Source: Candidatus Aminicenantota bacterium
GTDB taxonomy: Bacteria > Acidobacteriota > Aminicenantia > UBA2199
NCBI GenBank assembly: GCA_023137075.1
Contig: JAGLQA010000209.1
Location: forward strand, 1-5,237
Length of the DNA stretch: 5,237 bases
Direction of reading: 5' to 3'
The position numbers were made by a program, and so were the translations under genes. The notes beneath the pieces were generated by a model that saw only the letters and a list, made by a program, of their open reading frames with translations, did not search any database and had not been told where the DNA came from. Shown here in pieces: positions 1 through 5,237 of this stretch; positions within the stretch are counted from its first letter, which is position 1; each line of letters starts with the position of its first letter.

Positions 1-4
1 TTTT

Positions 5-37
5 GAAAAGAGCAGCCGTTCATGATTGAGAAGCGGC
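5..37 (-). terminator. Weak candidate terminator hairpin after the DUF4388/SPOR-like gene
   Basis: Read on the minus strand just past the TAG stop, GCCGCTT (37-31) can pair with AACGGC (20-15), with one bulged G and a 10-base loop. It is followed by a short T-rich run (TGCTCTTTTC, 14-5). The stem is short and the T tract is interrupted, so this may not be a true intrinsic terminator. The gene beyond lies outside the window. Confidence 0.2.
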
Positions 38-43
38 AACCTT

Positions 44-2200
44 CTACGGGGCGTACATATAACGTGACAGGCTAACCACTTGAGGTGGATGCTGCTGATT
101 CCGGAAATATTCGGGAATCATTTTTAACGCATCGGCAGCTTCCTGCTTCGCGTAGAATTTTCCCCATAAAACGAGAAAACAATTCCTGCTTTCCAATTTC
201 CGGTTCAATATATAAAAGTCTTCCTTTACGTCGATCTTTAGGTAGGCATTTATAACGGATTCCTTAAGGCAATCCATCTCCAATAAAATAGAAAACTTAA
301 TACCCGCTTTTTTTAATTCCTTCTGCCAGGTTTTGCCGGCCTCTATGAAACGGCCTTTCTTGAAATAGGAAAGCGCCTCCGGTTCACCAAGCTTTACGGT
401 GAAATAATCGGCTGTTTCTTTCTGCATTAACTTCTTCTTGAGCTCTTCACTCTCGATATCGAATCTCTCGTAAATCTTTTCCCCGGGCTTTGGAGAAACC
501 TTCACGGGTGGCTGCGTGGTTTGTTTTTTATTGTCCTGAGCCGCTTTATCACCGGGTTTTGCAGCCTGTTTTTCCTGTTTATCTTCCTTTTTCATCATGA
601 TCTCGGCCCTTTTGCCATCCTTTTGAGCCTCCGTTTTTTTCTCCGCGATATTTACCGGGGAAATCACATCTTCGCCAACATCGGTTTTGGAATACTTCAG
701 GTATAAAAAGATAGCGCCGCTTATGATTAAAATAGCCGCTATCGAAATGAATATTAAATGGACCAGCTTCGACTTCTTTTTGTCATTGATAACATCCTTT
801 CTAAAGGACATAGGTTCCCTGTCTTTGATGAAATCTTCATCGACTTTTATAGGTTCCATATCAGCGGCAAACTCTTTACCGATAGGACCGAGCACCGGCG
901 CTTCTTCTCGGATATTTTCACCGGCAGTCATTTCACCTGCCGGTTCATCCGGAGCCCCTCCTAACCCGATCTTATACGGTGTCTCCCGGGTCATGAATTC
1001 ATCTCCCGGCGGTTCTTCATCGATAAGCGCCCCCTCCTGCCCGGGACCTGTCTCCACTTGCGGCGGCGCGGCATCATTTACGAGTATGTCTCCCGGAATT
1101 TTACCCGGCCCGGAAAGTTCCGCTGCCCCTTCCTGTGCCCTTACCACATTGTCTTCCACTTCAAAGGTTCCATCTCCCGCTTCCTCTGCTGCAAACTCCT
1201 GTCGTAATCCGGCTTTTGCCTCTTCGCCTATTTTTATCCGGTCATATTCGTATTTTGCCCCCGGCACACTTTCGACTTCTTCCGCTCTCCCTGTTTCAAT
1301 CTCCCCGGCGGGTTCGAATATTTTATCTTTTCCCGGTGGTTTCTGAACTTCTATCTCCCGTTCAATACCATATGTTTCGTCCTTTTTTGGGGATTTCCCG
1401 GATTCAACCTCCCCGCCATATTCGTATTCCGTTCTTTCCACTTCAAACTTTTCGGCACTCTCTTTTTCTCTGAGCGCAGGGGAATCTAAAAACTCCAGTC
1501 TTTCATCTAATAAAATTTCAGCCATTAAATAGTAATAGACAATTTTCAGGACGGATTCTCGATTCGCCTCCGGATACCGGGAAAGTATTGTCTCTAAGGA
1601 GGTGGCTCCGTTGAAACAATCCAGCATTTGTAATTGTTTATCGGTGGGATGATATTTTTTTATTTTTTGATTATCGGGATTTTTAACAAATTCGGCTTCC
1701 ACTGAGCCGATTTGCTGCCGGATATAGCCGATATCCAGCTTGTTGAGTATATTATCCCGTATAAAATCCGTTATATCTATCTCAAGGCTCAGCAGCCGTT
1801 CCGGGGGATCTTCTCTTACGAACCGGAAATCACCCTCCTGCCAGGTTAAAACACTGGCTGCGATTCCTTCTAACTGGTCTTTAGACGTCTCGATCAACTC
1901 TTCCAGGGTGAGGAGTCCTTTCTCAACGAGTGCTTTTCCTAAACCGTCAGGGGTATCTATCATCTTTTTAACTCTTTCGATATTTTTAGTCGCTACCACA
2001 TTGCGAGACACAAGAATATTTCCAAGGCCGTCGTATTCCGAATTTGAATGAGCCCATACCAGGCTGCCCTTTTTAAAGTAGAGAATTTTCTGAATACTTT
2101 CCCTTTTAATACTGAGAATCCCGGTTAAGCGCTGCTCGAATATGGTCAACAACAATTTTATTGGCGGAGTTTCTTTTAAAGATCCTTTTTCACTTAACAT
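44..2200 (-). CDS. DUF4388 (PATAN-like) / single-TM / SPOR-like domain protein
   Basis: A 718-residue protein with four visible parts. Residues about 5-155 look like a DUF4388/PATAN-type module (LTGILSI, ILYFKKGSLVWA, then a paired helical segment with GLGKALVEKGLLT and a W-x-EGDFRF hairpin), a fold found in Frz/gliding-type and two-component signalling proteins. Residues about 185-235 form a small helical, winged-helix-like extension. Residues about 240-475 are a Glu/Gly/Pro-rich, probably disordered linker. One transmembrane helix spans about 479-502, and a Lys/Gln-rich stretch follows. Residues about 600-712 form a SPOR-like tail (FSILLEMDC, CFLVLWGKFYAKQEA, PPQVVSLSRY). There is no signal peptide, so the N-terminus should be cytoplasmic and the SPOR-like tail extracytoplasmic. 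The ATG start is supported by AGAGGA (2206-2211) five bases upstream and by a promoter. Inferred role: linking a cytoplasmic signalling or scaffold module to the cell wall or septum. The partner and exact function are unknown. Confidence 0.85.
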   Translation of the reverse strand: MLSEKGSLKETPPIKLLLTIFEQRLTGILSIKRESIQKILYFKKGSLVWAHSNSEYDGLGNILVSRNVVATKNIERVKKMIDTPDGLGKALVEKGLLTLEELIETSKDQLEGIAASVLTWQEGDFRFVREDPPERLLSLEIDITDFIRDNILNKLDIGYIRQQIGSVEAEFVKNPDNQKIKKYHPTDKQLQMLDCFNGATSLETILSRYPEANRESVLKIVYYYLMAEILLDERLEFLDSPALREKESAEKFEVERTEYEYGGEVESGKSPKKDETYGIEREIEVQKPPGKDKIFEPAGEIETGRAEEVESVPGAKYEYDRIKIGEEAKAGLRQEFAAEEAGDGTFEVEDNVVRAQEGAAELSGPGKIPGDILVNDAAPPQVETGPGQEGALIDEEPPGDEFMTRETPYKIGLGGAPDEPAGEMTAGENIREEAPVLGPIGKEFAADMEPIKVDEDFIKDREPMSFRKDVINDKKKSKLVHLIFISIAAILIISGAIFLYLKYSKTDVGEDVISPVNIAEKKTEAQKDGKRAEIMMKKEDKQEKQAAKPGDKAAQDNKKQTTQPPVKVSPKPGEKIYERFDIESEELKKKLMQKETADYFTVKLGEPEALSYFKKGRFIEAGKTWQKELKKAGIKFSILLEMDCLKESVINAYLKIDVKEDFYILNRKLESRNCFLVLWGKFYAKQEAADALKMIPEYFRNQQHPPQVVSLSRYMYAP

Positions 2201-2227
2201 TGAGATCCTCTTTTTTTAATATTCTAT

Positions 2228-2255
2228 ATTCTATCCATATGCAACTAAAAGTCAA
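2228..2255 (-). promoter_or_regulatory. Sigma-70-type promoter for the DUF4388/SPOR-like gene
   Basis: On the minus strand TTGACT (2255-2250) is followed after 16 bases by TAGAAT (2233-2228). A second TAGAAT copy lies at 2226-2221. The predicted transcript start is near 2220, leaving a leader of about 20 bases with a good Shine-Dalgarno sequence before the ATG at 2200. Confidence 0.55.
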
Positions 2256-2288
2256 GCCCTTAACCTCTCTTATCTATTTTTAGGTTGT

Positions 2289-2449
2289 CCTAAAATTCCC
2301 ATCAAACTTAGTTTGGGCGGCCGCAAGGGTACGCCCCTACAGGGTTTCAGTAGATGAACAATTTTTGTAGGGGCAGGGCTTGCCCCTGCCCAATTTCATC
2401 GAAAACGTAGAAATAACACGGGTTTTGCGATTTTGATGGGAAATTTTGG
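2289..2449. repeat. Nested inverted-repeat (MITE/REP-like) element, about 160 bp
   Basis: Two inverted repeats are nested around a common centre. The outer pair is CCTAAAATTCCCATCAAA (2289-2306) against TTTGATGGGAAATTTTGG (2432-2449), matching at 16 of 18 positions. The inner pair is GC-rich: 2314-2341 (GGGCGGCCGC ... GCCCCTACA) against 2366-2392 (TGTAGGGGC ... GCCC). The right inner arm is itself an 8-bp hairpin, GGGCAGGG (2371-2378) with CCCTGCCC (2384-2391) and loop CTTGC. The left arm can fold through GGGCG (2315-2319) and CGCCC (2332-2336). No credible gene lies inside. The GTAGGGGC / GCCCCTAC arms resemble dispersed palindromic repeats I know from many environmental genomes; mobility is inferred, and copy number cannot be seen here. 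It sits between two divergent promoters without disrupting either. Confidence 0.7.
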
Positions 2450-2468
2450 ATTGTGGATTGTGATTGAT
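2448..2468. repeat. Short tandem heptamer GGATTGT x2 plus degenerate third copy
   Basis: GGATTGT occurs at 2448-2454 and 2455-2461 and is followed by the related GATTGAT (2462-2468). It starts at the right end of the nested inverted repeat and runs into the -35 element of the downstream promoter, so it could be element-end debris or part of the promoter region. Nothing shows a protein-binding role. Confidence 0.5.
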
Positions 2469-2492
2469 AAATGGTGATATTTATGTTATAAA
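2464..2492 (+). promoter_or_regulatory. Sigma-70-type promoter with extended -10 for the binding-protein gene
   Basis: TTGATA (2464-2469), an exact 17-base spacer, then TATAAA (2487-2492) preceded by TGT, a TGn extended -10 motif. Transcription would begin near 2499, giving a leader of only about 20 bases. The -35 overlaps the GGATTGT-type repeat beside the inverted-repeat element. No riboswitch fits in so short a leader, so a B12 riboswitch is not indicated for this gene. Confidence 0.6.
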
Positions 2493-2519
2493 ATTGGAAA
2501 ATACGGAAATTTTTGCGGT

Positions 2520-3362
2520 ATGAACATGAAAAGAAAAGCAAAATTTTATTTAATTTTAACCCTGCTGCCGGTTCTGCTGAGTGCCGAAAAAATCGTTTCC
2601 CTGGCCCCTGCCGTTACGGAAATCATCTTCGCCCTTGGCAAAGGTGACCGGATCATCGGCAACACCCAATTTTGTGACTTCCCCGAAGCAGCCGGAAAAA
2701 TCCCCAAAGTAGGTGCGAAATTAGACCTGAATCTCGAAGTTCTCATCAGTATGCAGCCGGATATCATTTTTCTATACCCCTCTTATTATGAAAAAGTAAA
2801 AATACTGGAAAAAAGGTCAAAATTGGTAGTGGTGAATCACGCCAACCTACAGGGTTTATATGATTCTATCAAAATCATTGCCGGAGAGCTGCAAGTCGTA
2901 CAAAAAGGCAGCGCACTTCTGGCAAACATAAAAAATACCTTTGCCGCGATCAGGGAAAAAACTAAAAACAAAAAAAAGATCAAAACGCTTTTAATCGCCG
3001 GCCGGAATATCGACCAACTTCGGAACATGTATATTATCGGGAGAAAAGATTTTTTGAATGATATCCTTGAAATCGCCGGGGGGATCAACGTCTACAAAGG
3101 CGACATCGATTACCCCAATATATCCGTCGAATCAGTGGTCGGCATGAATCCCGATTTTATTATCGAGTTGTCCGTATTTTACCAGCAAATCGATGAAAAA
3201 AAGGTGAAGGAATTATGGGGCAAATACCACATTATAAAAGCGGTTAGAAATAATAATATCAAAGTGATAAAGGACAACGTGTGGTTGAGGCCGGGACCCA
3301 GGGTCGGACAAATCGCCCGGAAACTGCACCGCATGTTTTTCCCGGAAGAGGGTGACTCATGA
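2520..3362 (+). CDS. BtuF/FecB-like periplasmic metal-chelate (cobalamin or siderophore) binding protein
   Basis: A 280-residue class III periplasmic binding protein (Peripla_BP_2 family). An N-terminal signal peptide (KRK, hydrophobic core at about 8-20, likely cut after LLSA at about 22; no lipobox Cys) leads into the first lobe: KIVSLAPAVTEIIFALGKGDRIIGNT, FCDFPEAAGKIPKVGA, then NLEVLISMQPDII. A long helix bridges to the second lobe (LLIAGRN, FLNDILEIAGGINVY, SVESVVGMNPDFII, DNVWLRPGPRVGQIARKLH), the usual BtuF/FecB layout. Length is normal for the family. Ligand (corrinoid, heme or ferric siderophore) cannot be told from sequence. ATG at 2520 or 2526 are both possible; the Shine-Dalgarno (GGAAA, 2505-2509) is weak. 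The expected FecCD-type permease and ATPase genes do not follow, so it is an orphan or works with a transporter encoded elsewhere. The last few residues (about GDS) and the stop overlap an ABC ATPase remnant, so the native C-terminus may have been slightly altered. Confidence 0.85.
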   Translation: MNMKRKAKFYLILTLLPVLLSAEKIVSLAPAVTEIIFALGKGDRIIGNTQFCDFPEAAGKIPKVGAKLDLNLEVLISMQPDIIFLYPSYYEKVKILEKRSKLVVVNHANLQGLYDSIKIIAGELQVVQKGSALLANIKNTFAAIREKTKNKKKIKTLLIAGRNIDQLRNMYIIGRKDFLNDILEIAGGINVYKGDIDYPNISVESVVGMNPDFIIELSVFYQQIDEKKVKELWGKYHIIKAVRNNNIKVIKDNVWLRPGPRVGQIARKLHRMFFPEEGDS

Positions 3363-3429
3363 CCAGGAAATTGCAGGCTGTTCCGAAAGAACCATCGATC
3401 TTTTCGACGGCAAAGTGGTGGCCAATTGA
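3352..3429 (+). pseudogene. 3'-terminal remnant of a LolD/MacB-type ABC transporter ATPase
   Basis: In the frame GTG(3352)-TGA(3429) the 25 codons read VTHDQEIAGC, SERTI, then DLFDGKVVAN and stop. This matches the C-terminal end of LolD/FtsE/MacB-type ABC ATPases: the H-loop His in VTHD, the E-I-A helix, the R-x-I-x-L strand and the DGK/RVV tail. Similarity starts abruptly at the H-loop; the same frame just upstream, inside the binding-protein gene, reads nothing ATPase-like. Walker A, Q-loop, signature and Walker B are all absent, so it cannot be a working ATPase. It overlaps the last 11 bases of the binding-protein gene and donates that gene's TGA stop. The LolD/MacB style (not BtuD/FecE) suggests it is not the binding protein's original partner. 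A GTG-initiated peptide is possible but unlikely to matter. Confidence 0.7.
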
Positions 3430-3524
3430 TAGCGATTCGAAAGTTTTGGCAAAAAAATCCATATTAAAAAGCACCGACCCATACCCTATTTAGCTGGAAG
3501 ACAAAATCCGGGGGGAATCTTTCT

Positions 3525-4844
3525 TTATTGCGCTTCACGGCTGCGCGGAACCATACCTCCTATTCGCTGCCCTTGATGAACCGAATGGGCTGAATATACT
3601 CCGGGTTCAAACAAAAGAATATTTAAAGAACCTCCATACTTGAAACCACCCAGTTTCGTGCCTTTGGGTACCCAAACCGGTTTCTCTATGCTTGCTTTCT
3701 TGTATTTTTCTATGGTGTTTACCGATTTCATTTCGAATTCGATCCTGCTGATGGTGTTCAATCCAACGGCAACCATAGCGACGTACCCAAATTCATCCGT
3801 TTCGAAAATAAAAACGCCTCGATGAAACAATTCGAAAATGCTGAAATTCGCATCGCTGGCGCCCACATTGCCGTCATGGAACCACTCCGGCGCGTCCGGT
3901 ATGCCATTGTATATCCCGTTTACTTCTTCATAATGCACCAACTTCCCGGTAACAGGCGCGTGATAATGGTGATAATCCGCGGGCAGCAACACACAGGAAA
4001 GCGCTGTGCCGCCAATGAATTTTTTCCAGGAGGGGTGGTGGTTCAATAAGGCTTTAACGCCTATTTTTTTGTTTGCTTTTAAGGGGATTCCCGAATCTTT
4101 GGTCAGTTTTGTATTTATCATGTTAATCACTGAATCGGCAGGAGAGACGACCACGCTATCATCCCCTACGTCTGCGATAGGTCGCGCCCCGGGCCTGAGT
4201 TCGCGTGAAAAAAAATCATTAAAAGTCTTGTACCCGCTGCCGGGCATTATGTAATCCTCGATATGCGTATTTGGATCTTTTACCCATTCGTTAATAGCTT
4301 CTAAAACGTCTTTATCATTTTTCTTGTCCATAAATGCACCGCGTGTTTCGATGAACTTGACAGTCCAATTGAAAATCACTTTTTTTCCATCGACTTTCAA
4401 TGTATTGAGGAAATGAAATGCCCTGGGATTATCATAGTACAAGTGGGTGAATGGCTCAATAAATCCGAGTCCTTCTTTTGTTGGAGTGGCAAGAAAATAT
4501 AACCAATGATGGAAATAGTAACAAAATTCATCGCAGCTTCGATTTTCCCATATGTTTTTGAATGGCTTAATGATTCCATCGCCCGGAAAGCCTTTTACAT
4601 TTTTTATGGCTTTATGGTATGCCTTTCTAACTTTCTTAATTTTGAAGAGATCTCTCAGTTCTTTAACGATTGGGTATAATTTGTCCGGGGGAACTGGCGC
4701 AAATGGGTCTTGCCCGGTTTTTCCGTAATAAGTAAACGCCCCGTTAGCGCCTTTATCGACCTTTTTAGTATCCTTTTTATCCCCCGCGGACAGCCCCAGG
4801 ATTAATACAGACAAACATAACATTACAACTAATATTTTTTTCAT
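3525..4844 (-). CDS. Exported phosphatidylserine decarboxylase-superfamily protein (PSDC/PsiD-like)
   Basis: A 439-residue pyruvoyl-dependent decarboxylase homologue. Residues 1-20 are a signal peptide (MKK, hydrophobic core, likely cut after LSA; no lipobox), followed by a short Lys-rich linker. Residues about 50-200 form an N-terminal extension like the PSDC region (PF12588) of non-housekeeping family members. The catalytic core starts at FFSRELRPGARPI (211-223). It keeps SPADSVI (Asp237, equivalent to E. coli Psd Asp90), YHHYHAP (His292/His295, like the YHRxHxP motif) and the self-cleavage site FKYGGSL (Ser406), which would become the pyruvoyl group of the alpha chain. By comparison from memory, the domain order and motifs (AYHRWHAP, HFGGSS) resemble fungal PsiD tryptophan decarboxylase more than bacterial Psd (LGST). 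Phospholipid, aromatic amino acid or other amino-acid substrates are possible. AAGGA (4851-4855) lies six bases before the ATG. It has its own promoter and is convergent with the binding-protein gene, 162 bases away. Confidence 0.88.
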   Translation of the reverse strand: MKKILVVMLCLSVLILGLSAGDKKDTKKVDKGANGAFTYYGKTGQDPFAPVPPDKLYPIVKELRDLFKIKKVRKAYHKAIKNVKGFPGDGIIKPFKNIWENRSCDEFCYYFHHWLYFLATPTKEGLGFIEPFTHLYYDNPRAFHFLNTLKVDGKKVIFNWTVKFIETRGAFMDKKNDKDVLEAINEWVKDPNTHIEDYIMPGSGYKTFNDFFSRELRPGARPIADVGDDSVVVSPADSVINMINTKLTKDSGIPLKANKKIGVKALLNHHPSWKKFIGGTALSCVLLPADYHHYHAPVTGKLVHYEEVNGIYNGIPDAPEWFHDGNVGASDANFSIFELFHRGVFIFETDEFGYVAMVAVGLNTISRIEFEMKSVNTIEKYKKASIEKPVWVPKGTKLGGFKYGGSLNILLFEPGVYSAHSVHQGQRIGGMVPRSREAQ

Positions 4845-4865
4845 GTTTTTTCCTTTTAAATTTTT

Positions 4866-4894
4866 ATTAAACGTTTTTAAGGGGAAACGTTCAA
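4866..4894 (-). promoter_or_regulatory. Sigma-70-type promoter for the exported decarboxylase gene
   Basis: On the minus strand TTGAAC (4894-4889) is followed after exactly 17 bases by TTTAAT (4871-4866). Transcription would begin around 4859, only about 15 bases before the ATG at 4844, with the AAGGA Shine-Dalgarno at 4855-4851 inside that very short leader. The match is reasonable but AT-rich surroundings make chance matches likelier. Confidence 0.45.
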
Positions 4895-5077
4895 AACCGC
4901 CCTTGATAAAACCCCGGTTCGTTTCACTTTTCGTTTTTTGTTTCCGGGTATATCGTCCCGACTAACCGCCAGACCACACATATGTTATTCTATCCCGGCC
5001 TTTGCTAAGGTGACCGGCAGGTGATAAAAACCATAATTACCTCCCTGGCAGCGAGTTTCCCGGAGCCGCACCGTACC
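4895..5077. other. Non-coding spacer with several potential hairpins, possible structured RNA
   Basis: No credible gene was found in this gap between the partial right-edge gene and the decarboxylase promoter. It holds several foldable pieces: CGGG (4945-4948) with CCCG (4957-4960); CCGGCCTT (4995-5002), loop TGCT, then AAGG (5007-5010), a TGA bulge and CCGG (5014-5017); and AGGTGAT (5019-5025), 10-base loop, ATTACCT (5036-5042), with one G-T pair that works as G-U only if the plus strand is transcribed. CTCC (5041-5044) could pair with GGAG (5062-5065), competing with the previous stem. A 9-codon minus-strand reading with a strong GGAGGT start site (ATG at 5034) is also present. I recognise no named riboswitch or RNA family. 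Confidence 0.35.
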
Positions 5078-5237
5078 TTAAATCTCTCCATGCTTTGTTA
5101 TCATAACCGATAACTCCCTATTACCAACTGATGCAAGGTGGCCTAACAGAATTTCCTTACTACCGAACAACCGGTTGACAAATTCAGCATCTATAATCTC
5201 CGTTTTTTGGTTAGGATTTTGAAAGTAAAATCGTGCG
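5078..5237 (-). CDS. C-terminal fragment of an unrecognised protein, cut by the window edge
   Basis: On the minus strand one frame is open from the right edge (first full codon at 5236-5234) to TAA at 5080-5078, giving 52 residues: ARFYFQNPNQ, KTEIIDAEFV, NRLFGSKEIL, LGHLASVGNR, ELSVMITKHGEI. The composition looks like a real folded protein (alternating hydrophobic and charged residues, no low-complexity bias), and the other minus-strand frame I checked stops early. The family is not recognised. It lies upstream of the exported decarboxylase on the same strand, separated by 233 bases that include a promoter, so co-transcription is possible but not indicated. Only the C-terminus is visible, so domain content and length are unknown. 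Confidence 0.6.
   Translation of the reverse strand, partial: ARFYFQNPNQKTEIIDAEFVNRLFGSKEILLGHLASVGNRELSVMITKHGEI

Noticed and set aside
1..23. Minus-strand ATG at 23 opening to the left edge as a downstream gene start
   Set aside because: Only seven codons are visible and the Shine-Dalgarno is poor; cannot be supported.
687..1346. Long plus-strand open frame (219 aa) and shorter ones opposite the DUF4388/SPOR-like gene
   Set aside because: They are antisense shadows of the Glu/Gly/Pro-rich linker; the products are Ser/Pro-rich low-complexity sequence without recognisable domains.
2347..2541. 64-codon minus-strand open frame in the intergenic region
   Set aside because: It runs through the right half of the inverted-repeat element and across the binding-protein promoter and start; it has no Shine-Dalgarno support and no recognisable product.
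3426..3467. TTG-started frame after the ATPase remnant (IAIRKFWQKNPY) as the start of a permease gene
   Set aside because: Only about 13 codons before a stop, a TTG start and no membrane segment; too short to support.
3359..3493. 44-codon plus-strand ORF whose ATG overlaps the binding-protein stop (ATGA), suggesting translational coupling
   Set aside because: Another frame of the same bases gives a clear ABC ATPase C-terminus, so the ATGA is better explained as chance at the junction; the 44-residue product has no recognisable features.
4840..4955. Minus-strand small frame from an ATG near 4982 (MCGLAVSRDD...)
   Set aside because: No Shine-Dalgarno sequence, crosses the decarboxylase promoter, and the composition is not protein-like; judged chance.
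5127..5160. GCCTAAC / GTTAGGC motif resembling an integron attC core
   Set aside because: It lies inside the partial gene, has no partner core site or cassette layout, and a 7-base match is expected by chance.
1..5237. CRISPR arrays, tRNA or rRNA genes
   Set aside because: No regularly spaced direct repeats, no tRNA T-loop/acceptor pattern and no rRNA-like sequence was seen.

Overview
This 5.2 kb window comes from a bacterial chromosome, probably a Gram-negative or diderm environmental lineage. Three proteins carry envelope-targeting features: a cytoplasmic-sensor/single-TM/SPOR-like protein, a periplasmic binding protein with a signal peptide, and an exported pyruvoyl-decarboxylase homologue. 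The style of the genes (DUF4388/PATAN module fused to a SPOR-like tail, Lys-rich proteins, moderate GC) reminds me of Candidatus Aminicenantes or a nearby acidobacterial-type lineage. That is a recall-based guess, not something the sequence proves.

Layout, left to right. Positions 44-2200 (minus) encode a 718-residue protein: an N-terminal DUF4388/PATAN-like region, a long acidic low-complexity linker, one transmembrane helix and a C-terminal SPOR-like domain. A divergent intergenic region (2201-2519) holds a promoter for each flanking gene and, between them, a nested inverted-repeat element (about 2289-2449) that looks like a MITE/REP-type repeat. Positions 2520-3362 (plus) encode a BtuF/FecB-like periplasmic binding protein without its permease or ATPase. 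Its stop codon overlaps, in another frame, a 25-codon remnant of the 3' end of a LolD/MacB-type ABC ATPase (3352-3429), which points to a deletion or rearrangement junction at about 3350.

Positions 3525-4844 (minus, convergent with the binding protein) encode an exported member of the phosphatidylserine decarboxylase superfamily. It has all the expected catalytic elements (PAD, YHxxHAP, GGS) plus an N-terminal extension, and resembles the PsiD/PSDC-type decarboxylases more than housekeeping Psd. Upstream of it is a 233-base non-coding stretch (4845-5077) with its promoter and several potential hairpins. The right edge (5078-5237, minus) holds the C-terminal 52 residues of an unrecognised gene.

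The genes do not form an obvious pathway: each has its own promoter or a sizeable gap. The common theme is envelope/export. The most interesting items are the exported PsiD-like decarboxylase, the ABC ATPase scar, the nested inverted repeat, and the possible structured RNA upstream of the decarboxylase gene.
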